DNA of 64,000 nt from an uncultured Alistipes sp. (GTDB lineage: Bacteria > Bacteroidota > Bacteroidia > Bacteroidales > Rikenellaceae), in the NCBI RefSeq assembly GCF_902388705.1, contig NZ_CABMQJ010000006.1, positions 1-64,000 on the forward strand. The letters run 5' to 3'. A program made the translations under genes and the position numbers. Of the stretch, positions 8,222 through 18,486 are shown in pieces. Below the pieces are notes generated by a model. It saw only the letters and a program-made list of their open reading frames with translations. It ran no database searches and was not told where the DNA came from. Every line of letters begins with the position of its first letter. Position 1 is the first letter of the stretch.

Positions 8222-9307
8222 TCACCGGGCTTTCGCCTCGCAGTAGGCACAACGGCAGGTACCGTCGGCCGAGCGGTGGAACAACTGATCGACATCCTCC
8301 GTAGCGGAGATGCAGCGGCGGTTGGAGCATTCCATTTCATTGATTATGTACTCCTGGCCGAATACGGGCGTCTTTTCGAACGGCCGGTTCTCGTCGGCCC
8401 AGCGCAGCAGGGTCAGTATCAGCGCCATGCGCACGAACTTGCCGTTCTCGACCTGGCGGAAATAAGCCGCACGGGGATCGTTGTCCACGGCGCGCGTGAT
8501 TTCGTTCACGCGGGGCAGCGGATGCAGGATAATCATATCTTCCTTGGCGGTCTTGAGTTTCTCGGGGTCGAGCACGAAACTGTTCTTCACCCGGTCGAAC
8601 TCCTCCTCGTCGAGGAAGCGCTCTTTCTGGACACGCGTCATGTAGAGGACGTCCAGTTCGGGCATCACCTCCTCCATGGTCTGAACCTCCCGGAATTCGA
8701 GTTTCGAATTTTCGCTCATCTCGGCCAGCATGTAATCGGGCAGCCGCAGTTCCTGCGGAGCAATCAGGATTACCTTGATACCCGCGTAGCGCGACAACGC
8801 CTTGATCAGCGAGTGCACCGTGCGCCCGAACTTCAGGTCGCCGCAGAAACCGATTGTCATATTGTCGAAACGGCCTTTTTCGCGTTTGATGGTCAGCAAG
8901 TCCGTGAGTGTCTGCGTCGGATGGCTGTGGCTGCCGTCGCCCGCATTGATGACGGGGATGCCGGCATACTGCGAAGCCACCAGGGGCGCGCCCTCCTTGA
9001 AGTGACGCATGGCGATGATGTCCGCGAAGCAGCGGATCACGCGCACGGTGTCGGCGACAGTTTCGCCTTTCGACACCGACGACGAATTGGCGTCCGAGAA
9101 TCCGATGACGTTGCCGCCCAGTTCCATCATCGCCGAGGTGAAGCTCAACCGCGTGCGGGTCGACGGCTCGTAAAAGAGCGTCGCCAGTTTCTTGCCCCGG
9201 CACGCCTCGCTGTATTTAGCCCGGTTGGCGATGATGTCCTCCGCCAGCGCTACGATCTGCTCGGTTTCGGCGACCGTCAGGTCGGTCGGATCGATCAAAT
9301 GTCTCAT
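8222..9307 (-). CDS. pyrB: Aspartate carbamoyltransferase fused to a PyrI-like zinc tail
   Basis: The catalytic chain condenses carbamoyl phosphate with aspartate. Residues 1 to about 324 carry the carbamoyl-phosphate motif [26 protein letters not shown] and [11 protein letters not shown]. Residues 325-361 (bases 8222-8335) are unusual: CSNRRC (C-x4-C) and CAYC (C-x2-C) copy the zinc-binding site of the separate regulatory chain PyrI. The nucleotide-binding allosteric domain of PyrI is absent, and no pyrI gene is seen in the window. Catalytic chains usually end near residue 310. Fused ATCases are known (Thermotoga maritima), but a tail this short may only stabilise assembly. It is the last gene of the operon. 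Confidence 0.93.
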   Translation of the reverse strand: MRHLIDPTDLTVAETEQIVALAEDIIANRAKYSEACRGKKLATLFYEPSTRTRLSFTSAMMELGGNVIGFSDANSSSVSKGETVADTVRVIRCFADIIAMRHFKEGAPLVASQYAGIPVINAGDGSHSHPTQTLTDLLTIKREKGRFDNMTIGFCGDLKFGRTVHSLIKALSRYAGIKVILIAPQELRLPDYMLAEMSENSKLEFREVQTMEEVMPELDVLYMTRVQKERFLDEEEFDRVKNSFVLDPEKLKTAKEDMIILHPLPRVNEITRAVDNDPRAAYFRQVENGKFVRMALILTLLRWADENRPFEKTPVFGQEYIINEMECSNRRCISATEDVDQLFHRSADGTCRCAYCEAKAR

Positions 9308-9426
9308 AAAGATTCCTTCATTTACGATTTATCCTCTGTTATATTGCGGTCGCATGCCGTTCCCGGCGGAACGCCGGGCCCACAGGTGCCCCGCCGGAGC
9401 AACCGTCGGCACGCGGCTGGGACAAG

Positions 9427-10068
9427 TTATTTATCCATCCAGCTTTCGTCCGACGGGTTGTCGCGGAATTTCAGCAGGCGGGCCTTGTCCCCGGGCTCGA
9501 TATATCCCTCTTCGGCAGCGACCTCGACGAGCGCGTCGAGGTTCGACAGGCTGTAATTCGTGACGTTCGCCTCCTTGAGCCTGTCCAGCCCTTTTTGCAT
9601 GCCGTAGGTGAAAATCGACGCCACGCCGAGCACCTCGGCGCCCGCCTCGCGCAGGGCGTTCACCACTTCGATGCACGAACCGGCCGTCGAAATAAGATCT
9701 TCGATAACCACTACCTTCTGCCCTTTCTCGAGTTTACCCTCGATTTGGTTGCCGCGGCCGTGGTCTTTCGAACCGCTGCGCACGTAGCCCATCGGCAAAT
9801 CGAGAATCGTGGCCGTGATGGCCGCATGGGCGATACCGGCGGTCGACGTCCCCATCAGCACCTCGGCCTCGGGATATTTGGTGCGGACGATTTGGGCCAG
9901 TCCAGCCTCGACGTGCCCGCGCACGACAGGCGCCGTCAGCGTCAGGCGGTTGTCGCAATAAATCGGGCTCTTGATACCGCTTGCCCAGGTAAACGGCTGC
10001 CCGGGACGCAGGAATACCGCGCCAATAGAGAGCAGGTCTTTAGCAATTGATTTCTCCATGATATTCAT
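9427..10068 (-). CDS. pyrE: Orotate phosphoribosyltransferase
   Basis: PyrE joins orotate to PRPP to give OMP. The 213-residue protein has the PRPP-binding loop [13 protein letters not shown] and the substrate patch [17 protein letters not shown]. The ATG at 10068 overlaps the stop of the S41 protease gene as ATGA, implying coupling; an in-frame ATG three codons later (10059) is an alternative start. A 119-base spacer with a GC dyad separates it from pyrB. Confidence 0.95.
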   Translation of the reverse strand: MNIMEKSIAKDLLSIGAVFLRPGQPFTWASGIKSPIYCDNRLTLTAPVVRGHVEAGLAQIVRTKYPEAEVLMGTSTAGIAHAAITATILDLPMGYVRSGSKDHGRGNQIEGKLEKGQKVVVIEDLISTAGSCIEVVNALREAGAEVLGVASIFTYGMQKGLDRLKEANVTNYSLSNLDALVEVAAEEGYIEPGDKARLLKFRDNPSDESWMDK

Positions 10069-11165
10069 TTTTTTCGGTTATTTTTCAAATCTTCGGCCAC
10101 CCACACGGCCCATTCGTCCACATTGTCCGTCAGCGTCCCGGGCAGCGGCAGCGGAATACGCACATCGGGCGCTATTCCCGTTTTGTCAATCCCGCGGCCA
10201 GCCGCGACCCGGTAGGAACGTGTCGTGGGAAGCATCATCCACCGGGTCGTGTCACGCGGGAAATACAGGATTTCGCAGTTCGAAAAATCGAGGCACCCCA
10301 GCGTATTGTCCTGTCCGTAAACGGTCGTGCGGTGGCTGCTGGCGCGGACTTCGAGCACCAGCTGCTCGCCCGAGGAGCCGACCGCGCCGTCGATCAGAAG
10401 CGCCGCGCGACGGGGCCGCGGCGAAACGGAATCGTAGCGGATACGGTAGGTTTTACTGCCCCCGGCAAGAAACTCCCCGGACGGGGTTCGTTCCATCCGT
10501 GCAATCTTCCTGCGTCCCCGCTCCGTGTTTCCGGCAAACTCCCGGACATGGGCGATGGCTATATCCGAAACACGGTATTCCATGCCGTCCTCCACGCCTT
10601 CATGGTCGTAGAGCAGTTTGAGCAGGGGTTCATAGGCGCTGTCGCTCCCGCCGCCGTTGCCGCGGATGTCGAGAATCAGGTTCGCACATCCCGAAGCCAG
10701 ATACGCATCGACCGCCGCCTGCACACCGGCAACCCCGGCGTCGGCCGGGTCGCACGACGGGAAGCGGATAAGGTACGTGTCGGCATCCACCCGGCAATGG
10801 GTGAACTGCGGGGCGTAACGCTTCATCCGCCCGGCGTAATCCGGATTGCGGTGAATCGACTTGGGCCGGTAGGTACGCACGCCGGGGGTTCCGAGATGCG
10901 AATCGTCGAACCAGCCGAGGTATTCGGCGATGGCATCGTAGACGTCGCGGTCGCCGGAAATCTCGCTGCGCAGCCGCCTTTTGAGCGCGGCGTACTCCGC
11001 TTCGCGTCCCGCGGTCTTGTCCGGATAGCCGGCATAGGCGCGTTCCACGACATCGACGGCATAGTCGAAATCGGATACGGCAACCCCTGCCGGGGTTTGA
11101 GCCCCGGCAGGCAGCAGGCCGAGCACAGCCGCTGCCGCCAGCAATATTCGCAGCAAGTTCTTCAT
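10065..11165 (-). CDS. S41 family (C-terminal processing-type) peptidase, exported
   Basis: S41 peptidases are serine proteases that act in the periplasm or at the cell surface. The 366-residue protein has a signal peptide ([23 protein letters not shown]), a substrate-groove segment [13 protein letters not shown] and the nucleophile region [12 protein letters not shown]. No PDZ domain is evident. It lies inside the pyrimidine operon, 47 bases after the glutaredoxin-like gene, and its stop overlaps pyrE. No role in pyrimidine synthesis is known; it may simply be co-transcribed. The ATG at 11165 begins the signal peptide. Confidence 0.85.
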   Translation of the reverse strand: MKNLLRILLAAAAVLGLLPAGAQTPAGVAVSDFDYAVDVVERAYAGYPDKTAGREAEYAALKRRLRSEISGDRDVYDAIAEYLGWFDDSHLGTPGVRTYRPKSIHRNPDYAGRMKRYAPQFTHCRVDADTYLIRFPSCDPADAGVAGVQAAVDAYLASGCANLILDIRGNGGGSDSAYEPLLKLLYDHEGVEDGMEYRVSDIAIAHVREFAGNTERGRRKIARMERTPSGEFLAGGSKTYRIRYDSVSPRPRRAALLIDGAVGSSGEQLVLEVRASSHRTTVYGQDNTLGCLDFSNCEILYFPRDTTRWMMLPTTRSYRVAAGRGIDKTGIAPDVRIPLPLPGTLTDNVDEWAVWVAEDLKNNRKK

Positions 11166-11212
11166 GGGACAGGTTCGCGTAAACCGGGCTCCGGATGGGC
11201 CGTGGCAGTCGG

Positions 11213-11473
11213 TTATTCCAATGCCGAGCATAAAATCTTCTCCACCTCTTCGGGATAGATTCCGCCCTCGTGGACTTTCACGCCGTCGACGTAGAACGTC
11301 GGCACGTAATAGTAATCGAACGTGTCGGCCAGCGCAGGCTGTTCCGACTCCTCGATCATCTCGATCTCCACGGCAGCCAATTCGGGATGGGCGGCTTTCG
11401 CCTCCCCGATGTAGCGCAGCGCCTTCTTGCAGAAGGGGCAGGATTTCAGGTAGAAAAGTTTTACCGGTTTCAT
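11213..11473 (-). CDS. Glutaredoxin/thioredoxin-fold protein
   Basis: This 86-residue cytoplasmic protein has a redox-active CPFC motif at residues 12-15, a beta strand before it and the cis-proline segment YVPTFYVDG, so it has a thioredoxin fold like glutaredoxins. It lies between pyrF and the S41 gene in the pyrimidine operon. It could keep a cysteine enzyme or the iron-sulfur protein PyrK reduced, but no pathway role is established. Confidence 0.85.
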   Translation of the reverse strand: MKPVKLFYLKSCPFCKKALRYIGEAKAAHPELAAVEIEMIEESEQPALADTFDYYYVPTFYVDGVKVHEGGIYPEEVEKILCSALE

Positions 11474-11503
11474 AAGCAGTACTTTTAAAAGTAATTTTGC
11501 GGA

Positions 11504-12208
11504 TTATCCGCAGAATTCGTCCACACAACGGCGGTACGCCGCCACGGGATCCGCAGCAGCCGTAATCGGGCGTCCCACGACAATGAAGTCGGAGCCGATT
11601 TCCCGGGCACGGGCGGGCGTCGTGACGCGTACCTGATCCGCTACTTCACCGTCTGCAAAACGCACGCCGGGCGTGACGGTCAGGAAATCTTTTCCGCATG
11701 CTTCGTGCACCATGCCGGCCTCGAGCGGCGAGCAAACCACGCCGTCCAGCCCCGCGGCTTTGGTATTCCGTGCGTATTTCACAATCGTGTCGTTAATCGA
11801 GGCGTTAATGAGCAGTTCCTGCTGCATGCGCTCCTCGCTGGTCGAGGTGAGCTGCGTCACGGCAATCAACAGGGGCCGCGTACCGTCCTCGCGCGTAAGG
11901 CCCTCGAGGGCATATTTCATCATTTCGACGGTTCCCGCAGCATGGACGTTGCACATATCCACATCCAGTCGCGACAGCACGGCCATCGCTTTTTTCACGG
12001 TATTGGGAATGTCGTGCAGCTTCAAGTCGAGGAAAATCCGGTGTCCCCGGCGCTTGATTTCACGCACGATTTCCGGCCCCTCGGCATAGAACAGCTCCAT
12101 GCCGATTTTGAGGAAAGGCTTGCGCTCCTCGTCCCTGAAAAGGTCGAGGAATTTAAAGGTATCTTCCGCCGATTTGAAGTCGCAGGCGATAATTACGTCG
12201 TGTTGCAT
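11504..12208 (-). CDS. pyrF: Orotidine 5'-phosphate decarboxylase
   Basis: PyrF decarboxylates OMP to UMP, the last step of the pathway. The 234-residue protein has the catalytic D-x-K-x-x-D array in [13 protein letters not shown], and a phosphate-binding end reading [11 protein letters not shown]. The ATG at 12208 is chosen because the 13 codons upstream are unlike the family. It is close to the single-domain form of about 230 residues, not the longer 270-residue form common in other Bacteroidota. It sits 78 bases after pyrD. Confidence 0.94.
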   Translation of the reverse strand: MQHDVIIACDFKSAEDTFKFLDLFRDEERKPFLKIGMELFYAEGPEIVREIKRRGHRIFLDLKLHDIPNTVKKAMAVLSRLDVDMCNVHAAGTVEMMKYALEGLTREDGTRPLLIAVTQLTSTSEERMQQELLINASINDTIVKYARNTKAAGLDGVVCSPLEAGMVHEACGKDFLTVTPGVRFADGEVADQVRVTTPARAREIGSDFIVVGRPITAAADPVAAYRRCVDEFCG

Positions 12209-12286
12209 AGTATTCGTTTTTATTGTATTCCTTGTGTCCGTCCTCATTTCACCTTATCGGCCTTACGGACGACCGGGTGTTCCGTT

Positions 12287-13201
12287 TCATTCGACACACC
12301 CGATGATGTCGCTCAACTTTTCGATTCCCAGCCGCTTCATCTCGCCGGGCAGCGCCTCGACAATCTCCTTCGAGGCGTAAGGGTTGACGAGGTTCGCGGC
12401 GCCGACCTGCACGGCCGTCGCCCCGGCCATCATCATTTCGATCACATCGCGGGCCGTCGTTACGCCGCCGCAGCCCATGACGGGAATAGAGCAGGCCTTT
12501 GCTACCTGGTAAACCATCCGCACGGCCACGGGAAAAACCGCAGCTCCCGAGAATCCCCCCATCGTATTGGCGATGACCGCCTTGCGGCACCGGGTGTCGA
12601 TCCGCATACCCAGCAAGGTATTTATCAGGCAGATGCCGTCCGCCCCGGCCTCTTCGCACGCCCGGGCGATCGCGACGATGTCCGTCACGTTGGGCGAAAG
12701 CTTGATGTAGACCGGTTTGGTCGTCACGGCCTTTACGGCGCGCGTCACCTCGGCCGCGCATTCGGGCGAAGTGCCGAACGACATGCCGCCGTGCCGCACG
12801 TTGGGGCACGATACGTTCACCTCGATGATGCCGACCTGCTCCTCGCAATCGATTCGCTCGCAGCAATAGGCGTACTCCTCGATCGAGAAGCCGCTGATAT
12901 TGGCAATCACGGGTTTGTGAAAAAAGGTCTTCAGGCGCGGCAGTTCCCCGGAGATGACGGCGTCGATACCGGGATTCTGCAAACCCACGGCGTTTATCAT
13001 GCCCGCCGTGCATTCGGCGATGCGGGGCGTCGGGTTGCCGAAACGCGGTTCGCGCGTGGTTCCCTTGAACGAGAACGACCCGAGGATATTGATGTCGTAA
13101 AATTCGCGGAACTCATTGCCGTAGCCGAACGTGCCGCTGGCCGGAACCACCGGGTTATCCAACCGCAAACCACTCAATATGACCGAAGTATCCAATTTCA
13201 T
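12287..13201 (-). CDS. pyrD: Dihydroorotate dehydrogenase, class 1B catalytic subunit
   Basis: PyrDB oxidises dihydroorotate to orotate with FMN and passes electrons through PyrK to NAD. The 304-residue protein has the class 1 active-site segment EVNVSCPNVRHGGMSFG, where cysteine is the catalytic base, and the FMN phosphate region MGCGGVTTARDVIEMMMAGA. The adjacent pyrK supports the 1B assignment. A 143-base spacer separates it from pyrK. Confidence 0.95.
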   Translation of the reverse strand: MKLDTSVILSGLRLDNPVVPASGTFGYGNEFREFYDINILGSFSFKGTTREPRFGNPTPRIAECTAGMINAVGLQNPGIDAVISGELPRLKTFFHKPVIANISGFSIEEYAYCCERIDCEEQVGIIEVNVSCPNVRHGGMSFGTSPECAAEVTRAVKAVTTKPVYIKLSPNVTDIVAIARACEEAGADGICLINTLLGMRIDTRCRKAVIANTMGGFSGAAVFPVAVRMVYQVAKACSIPVMGCGGVTTARDVIEMMMAGATAVQVGAANLVNPYASKEIVEALPGEMKRLGIEKLSDIIGCVE

Positions 13202-13344
13202 AATGCTTTAAAATTCATGCTTCCGGCCGGCTTCCCGACCATGCCCGCGAGTCCTGCCTCCGCATCTCCGCCCCACGGGACTTCCACCGGCCTGCGGCAG
13301 AGAGCATTTCGGGCCGTCGTGTAAAATTACCAATTTCCGGACGG

Positions 13345-14085
13345 TTACCAAATTATTTCGCCTTTCGCGAGCACCGGCCCCTCTTTGCAAATACGCTTGT
13401 TCCCGTATTTCGTTTTGCACGAACAGCCCATGCAGGCACCGAACCCGCAGCCCATACGCTCCTCGAACGACAGCTGTCCGTCCTGCTCCACGGCATCGCA
13501 CAGCGCCCGCAGCATCGGCAGGGGCCCGCAGGCGTAGAAGTAGTCGAAGTCGGGACGGCATTCGGCAATCGCCGTCGTGACGAAGCCTTTCGTTCCCGCA
13601 GAACCGTCGGCCGTAGCCACATAGACGTCACAGCCCAGCGCCCGGAACTCCTCGGCATAAAAAATCTCCCCGGCCGTATTGAAGCCCAGCACCACGCCCA
13701 CCTGCCGGCCCGCCGCAAGCAGCCTCTTCGCCAGGTTGTAAAGCGGGGGCACGCCCACGCCGCCGCCCACCAGCAGGGGACGCTGCGCGTCGTTGCGAAC
13801 GTCGAACCCGTTGCCGAGTCCGGTCAGCAGGTCGAGTTCCTCACCGGCGGCCATGCGGGCCATCTGTGCGGTACCCTCCCCCACGACCTTGTAGATGATC
13901 GTCAGCGTCGCGGCATCGTAATCGCAGACCGAAATCGGGCGGCGCAGGTAGCGGCCGTCGAGCGCGATGTTGACGAACTGCCCGGGAGCAGTAATCCATT
14001 GCGTATCGCCCCCGAGCACCATGCGCCACACCGTCGCCGTCAGCGGCTCGTTCGCAAGGACTTTGTAGATGCCTCTTTTATACAT
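13345..14085 (-). CDS. pyrK: Dihydroorotate dehydrogenase electron-transfer subunit
   Basis: PyrK carries FAD and a 2Fe-2S cluster and lets PyrD use NAD. The 246-residue protein has the flavin motif RRPIS, the nucleotide-binding loop LVGGGVGVPPLYNLAK and a C-terminal cluster site CGFGACMGCSC with one further cysteine in RICKEG. The start at 14085 is preferred to an ATG nine bases earlier because a GGTGGA sequence lies nine bases before it. Confidence 0.94.
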   Translation of the reverse strand: MYKRGIYKVLANEPLTATVWRMVLGGDTQWITAPGQFVNIALDGRYLRRPISVCDYDAATLTIIYKVVGEGTAQMARMAAGEELDLLTGLGNGFDVRNDAQRPLLVGGGVGVPPLYNLAKRLLAAGRQVGVVLGFNTAGEIFYAEEFRALGCDVYVATADGSAGTKGFVTTAIAECRPDFDYFYACGPLPMLRALCDAVEQDGQLSFEERMGCGFGACMGCSCKTKYGNKRICKEGPVLAKGEIIW

Positions 14086-14217
14086 ACTTTCCATTCCACC
14101 GGTTTTTGATTCGCAGGAGCCGCTCCCGTGTTTCGCGCTTTTCGACCGGACGGGTACAAAAGGTATTTCCCGTCCGGGCAAAAAGGGAAGTGCGAAAGGC
14201 ACCCTGCGAATCGGAAA

Positions 14218-17200
14218 TCACTTTGCGTCGATGGTCGAAACCCCGAACGTAATCTCCTCCAGAACATCCAGCAGCACTTTCACCGTTTCGAGCGACGTGA
14301 AAATCGTCACGTTGTTCTCGACGGCCGTACGGCGGATTTCGTATCCGTCGAGGCGGGTGTTATGCTGGTTGATGTCGATGGTGTTGATGACATAGCTTAC
14401 GTGGCCCTGCCGCAGCGCATCGATAATCTCGGAGCTGCCTTCGCTCAATTTACGCCGCGTGCGGGTGCGGATGCCGTGCTCGCGCAGGAACTCGGCCGTG
14501 CCGGTCGTCGCCTCGACGTTGAAGCCCAGGTCGTAGAACCTCCGCACGAGGGGCAGCGCCTGCTCCTTGTCGTGGTCGGCAATCGTGACGAAAATCGTCC
14601 CGTAGTTGCAGACGTTCATGCCCGTGGCCTGCAGCGCCTTGTAAAGCGCGCGGGTGAGCTTGTCGTCGTAGCCGATAGCCTCGCCCGTCGACTTCATCTC
14701 GGGCGAGAGGTACGAATCCATACCGCGGATTTTGGCGAACGAGAAAGCCGGGGCCTTCACATACCAGCGCTCTTTCTCTTTGCCGTAGACCTCCGTGATA
14801 CCCAGTTCCTTGAGCTTCTTGCCCAGAATCACCTGCGTGGCGATATGGGCCATCGGCACACCCGTCGATTTGGACAGGAACGGCACCGTACGCGACGAGC
14901 GGGGATTGACCTCGATAACATATACGTCGTCGTTTCCGTCGAGGATGAACTGGATATTGTAGAGGCCGATGATTCCGATCCGCAGACCCAGTTTCACCGT
15001 ATAGTCGATAATCTTGTCCTTGGCTTTCTGGCTGACGCTGAACGTCGGATAGACGCTAATCGAGTCACCCGAGTGGATACCCGTGCGCTCTACATGCTCC
15101 ATGATGCCGGGGATGAATACATCCTTGCCGTCGCAGATGGCGTCGACCTCCAGCTCCTTGCCCATGATATAGCGGTCTACCAGCACCGGCGAGTCCTCGT
15201 TGACCTCGACGGCCGTTTGCAGGTAGTGGCGCAGGCGCTCTTCGTTCGACACGATCTGCATGGCGCGGCCGCCCAGCACGTAGCTCGGACGCACCAGCAC
15301 CGGGTAACCGATGCGGGCGGCGGCTTTCACGCCCGACTCGATGTCGGTCACGGCCTCGGCCTCGGGCTGCGGGATGCGCAGCTCCTCCATGATTTTCTCG
15401 AAACAGCCGCGGTCTTCGGCATTGCGGATGGCCTCGCAGTCGGTGCCGATGATGGGCACGCCCAACTGGGCCAGCGGCTCGGCGAGGTTGATGGCCGTCT
15501 GTCCGCCGAGCGACACGACGATTGCTTTCGGCTTCTCGAGGTGGATGACGTTCATCACGTCCTCGACCATCAGCGGCTCGAAGTAGAGTTTGTCGCTGGT
15601 GGTATAGTCGGTCGAAACGGTTTCGGGGTTGTTGTTGATGATGATGGCTTCGTACCCCGCTTCGCGAATCGACCAGATGGCGTGCACGGTCGAATAGTCG
15701 AACTCGACGCCCTGGCCGATACGAATCGGGCCGGAACCCAGCACCACGATTTTCTCCTTGTCGCTCACTATCGACTCGTTCTCGTCCTCGTAGGTCGAGT
15801 AGAAATAAGGCACATAAGAACTGAACTCGCTGGCGCAGGTATCAATCATCTTGTAGACGGGGAACAGGTCGTTCTTCTCGCGCAGGTGATATACGTCCTG
15901 CTGCGAAATGCCCCACAACTGGCCGATAAACTTGTCGCTGAAGCCCATGCGCTTGGCATCGCGCAGCGTGTCGATGTCCATCGGGCGCGCCTTGATTTCG
16001 CGTTCGAACTCGACGATGTTCTTGAACTTCTCGAGGAAGAACATGTCGATTTTCGTATTGTTGTAAATCAGCACCAGGTCGACGCCGCCCCGAATCAACT
16101 GTGCAATCGCATAGAGGCGGTCATCCGTGGGCTCCTTGATATACTCCAGCAACTCATCGTTCGACCAGTCGTCGAATTTCTTGTGGTAGATGTGGCAGAC
16201 GCCCGTTTCGAGCGAACGCATGGCTTTCAGGAGGCTCTCCTCCATCGTGCGGCCGATGGACATCACCTCGCCCGTGGCTTTCATCTGCGTGCCGAGCTTG
16301 TTCGACGCGTCGCTGAACTTGTCGAACGGGAAGCGGGCGACCTTGGTCACCACATAGTCGAGCGTCGGCTCGAAGCTGGCCGGCGTATTGGACAGCATGA
16401 TTTCGTCGAGCGTAAGTCCCACGGCGACTTTCGCCGTCACGCGGGCAATCGGATAACCGCTGGCTTTCGAGGCCAGGGCCGACGAACGCGACACGCGGGG
16501 GTTCACCTCGATCAGGTAATACTTGAACGACAGCGGGTCGAGCGCGAACTGCACGTTGCAGCCGCCTTCGATTTTCAGTTCGCGGATAATCTTCAGCGCA
16601 CTGTCGCGCAGCATCTGGAACTCCTTGTTGGTCAGCGTCTGGCAGGGCGCCACGACAATCGAGTCGCCCGTATGGACACCCACCGGGTCGATATTCTCCA
16701 TGCAACAGATGCTGATGGCCGTATCGTTGCGGTCGCGCATCACCTCGAACTCAATCTCCTTGTAGCCCTTGATGCTCTTTTCGACGAGCACCTGGTGCAC
16801 GGGCGAAAGGAAGAGCGCGTGGCGCATCATCTCGCGCAGCTGAACCTCGTCGTCGGCAAAGCCGCCGCCCGTGCCGCCCAGCGTAAAGGCGGGACGCAGC
16901 ACGACGGGATAACCGATCTCCGCGGCCACCTTGACAGCCTCTTCGACCGACATGGCGATTTTCGACTCGATTACCGGCTCGCCGAGCGACTCGCACAGCT
17001 CCTTGAAAAGCTCACGGTCTTCGGCCCGCTCGATCGACTCGAACGAAGTGCCCAGTATCTCCACCTGGCACTCGTCCAGGATACCTTTCCGGGCCAACTG
17101 CACGGCCAGGTTCAGTCCCGTCTGTCCGCCCAGTCCCGGCACGATGGCGTCGGGACGTTCGAAACGGATGATTTTGGCCACGTACTCGAGTGTCAGCGGC

Positions 17201-17400
17201 TCCATGTAGACCTTGTCCGCAATGTGCGTGTCGGTCATGATCGTCGCGGGATTCGAGTTGACGAGGATCACCTCGTACCCCTCCTCTTTGAGTGCAAGGC
17301 AGGCCTGGGTGCCTGCATAGTCGAACTCGGCGGCCTGTCCGATTACAATCGGGCCCGAGCCGATAACCATCACTTTCTTTATATCTCTTCTTTTAGGCAT
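14218..17400 (-). CDS. carB: Carbamoyl phosphate synthase, large chain
   Basis: CarB makes carbamoyl phosphate from bicarbonate, ammonia and two ATP. The 1060-residue protein has two tandem ATP-grasp halves, each opening with a GSGP-I-I-GQ loop ([17 protein letters not shown] at the N-terminus, [16 protein letters not shown] near residue 560), and a C-terminal methylglyoxal-synthase-like domain that binds allosteric effectors. Its ATG overlaps the carA stop by 8 bases, typical for the stoichiometric pair. Confidence 0.97.
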   Translation of the reverse strand: MPKRRDIKKVMVIGSGPIVIGQAAEFDYAGTQACLALKEEGYEVILVNSNPATIMTDTHIADKVYMEPLTLEYVAKIIRFERPDAIVPGLGGQTGLNLAVQLARKGILDECQVEILGTSFESIERAEDRELFKELCESLGEPVIESKIAMSVEEAVKVAAEIGYPVVLRPAFTLGGTGGGFADDEVQLREMMRHALFLSPVHQVLVEKSIKGYKEIEFEVMRDRNDTAISICCMENIDPVGVHTGDSIVVAPCQTLTNKEFQMLRDSALKIIRELKIEGGCNVQFALDPLSFKYYLIEVNPRVSRSSALASKASGYPIARVTAKVAVGLTLDEIMLSNTPASFEPTLDYVVTKVARFPFDKFSDASNKLGTQMKATGEVMSIGRTMEESLLKAMRSLETGVCHIYHKKFDDWSNDELLEYIKEPTDDRLYAIAQLIRGGVDLVLIYNNTKIDMFFLEKFKNIVEFEREIKARPMDIDTLRDAKRMGFSDKFIGQLWGISQQDVYHLREKNDLFPVYKMIDTCASEFSSYVPYFYSTYEDENESIVSDKEKIVVLGSGPIRIGQGVEFDYSTVHAIWSIREAGYEAIIINNNPETVSTDYTTSDKLYFEPLMVEDVMNVIHLEKPKAIVVSLGGQTAINLAEPLAQLGVPIIGTDCEAIRNAEDRGCFEKIMEELRIPQPEAEAVTDIESGVKAAARIGYPVLVRPSYVLGGRAMQIVSNEERLRHYLQTAVEVNEDSPVLVDRYIMGKELEVDAICDGKDVFIPGIMEHVERTGIHSGDSISVYPTFSVSQKAKDKIIDYTVKLGLRIGIIGLYNIQFILDGNDDVYVIEVNPRSSRTVPFLSKSTGVPMAHIATQVILGKKLKELGITEVYGKEKERWYVKAPAFSFAKIRGMDSYLSPEMKSTGEAIGYDDKLTRALYKALQATGMNVCNYGTIFVTIADHDKEQALPLVRRFYDLGFNVEATTGTAEFLREHGIRTRTRRKLSEGSSEIIDALRQGHVSYVINTIDINQHNTRLDGYEIRRTAVENNVTIFTSLETVKVLLDVLEEITFGVSTIDAK

Positions 17401-18484
17401 TTTTACGCTCCTCCATCATTTTGGTAAACTTTCTGAACAAATAACCGCTATCCTGCGGGCCCGAGGCACTTTCGGGATGGTACTGCATCGAAAAAACGTT
17501 GTCCTTGACGCACTCCACGCCCTCGGCCGTACCGTCGAGCAGGTTGACATGCGTCAGGTTGAGATCCGTTCCGGCCAGCGAGTCGATGTCCACGGCATAG
17601 CTGTGGTTCTGGCTCGTAATCTCGATTTTGCCCGTGGCGAGGTTTTTCACCGGATGGTTGCCGCCGCGGTGTCCGAACTTCATCTTCACGGTCTTGGCGC
17701 CGTAGGCCAGCGAAATGAGCTGGTGTCCCATGCAGATGCCGAAGATCGGCAGTTTGCCGCGCAGCTGCTTGACCAACTCGATCACGGGAGTCACGTCCTG
17801 CGGGTTGCCGGGGCCGTTCGAGAGCACGATGCCGTCGGGATGGAAAGCCATGATTTCCTCGACCGTCGAGTCGAACGGCACGACCGTGACGTTGCAGCCC
17901 ACGCGGTTCAGCTGGCGGATGATATTGTACTTGATGCCGCAGTCGACGGCCACCACGTCGTACTTGTGGTTGGGCACACGCGACATCCAGCGTTTCTTGC
18001 AGCTCACACGCGAAACCATGTCGTGCGGCATAACGTACTCGTGCAACTTCCGCAGCGCCTCCTCACGGGGCGTGGCCGCATCGGTGACGATTACTTTCTG
18101 GGTCCCCTCGTCGCGGATGATGCGCGTCAGGGTACGGGTGTCGACGCCCCAGATTGCGGGGATGTTGTGCTCTTCGAAAACCTCGTTCAGCGTCTTCGTG
18201 TAGCGGAAGTTCGACGGCGAATCGTTGTACTCGCGCACAATCATGCCGCCGATGGTGGGATTCTTCGTTTCGTAATCCTCGTCGGCCATACCGTAGTTGC
18301 CGATGAGCGGGTAGGTCATCACGACCATCTGATCCGTGTAGGAAGGGTCGGACATAATCTCCTGATACCCCACCATCGAGGTATTGAAGACAATCTCGTT
18401 AATGACCTCGCGGTCGGCGCCGAAGCCGTAGCCGTAGAATTCCCGGCCGTTTTCCAAGACAATTTTCTTCGTAAATGGTTTCAT
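17393..18484 (-). CDS. carA: Carbamoyl phosphate synthase, small (glutaminase) chain
   Basis: CarA releases ammonia from glutamine for CarB. The 363-residue protein has the glutaminase nucleophile elbow FGICMGHQL and the His-Glu pair in [10 protein letters not shown] near the C-terminus. It lies 2 bases after the pyrC stop and overlaps carB. Its dependence on glutamine is relevant to the QQ pair in the operon's leader ORF. Confidence 0.97.
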   Translation of the reverse strand: MKPFTKKIVLENGREFYGYGFGADREVINEIVFNTSMVGYQEIMSDPSYTDQMVVMTYPLIGNYGMADEDYETKNPTIGGMIVREYNDSPSNFRYTKTLNEVFEEHNIPAIWGVDTRTLTRIIRDEGTQKVIVTDAATPREEALRKLHEYVMPHDMVSRVSCKKRWMSRVPNHKYDVVAVDCGIKYNIIRQLNRVGCNVTVVPFDSTVEEIMAFHPDGIVLSNGPGNPQDVTPVIELVKQLRGKLPIFGICMGHQLISLAYGAKTVKMKFGHRGGNHPVKNLATGKIEITSQNHSYAVDIDSLAGTDLNLTHVNLLDGTAEGVECVKDNVFSMQYHPESASGPQDSGYLFRKFTKMMEERKNA

Positions 18485-18486
18485 CT

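Noticed and set aside
14218..17400. Long plus-strand frame opposite carB (14128-17427)
   Set aside because: It is the complement shadow of carB, which has full family similarity; the shadow is histidine/arginine/valine-rich with no domain.
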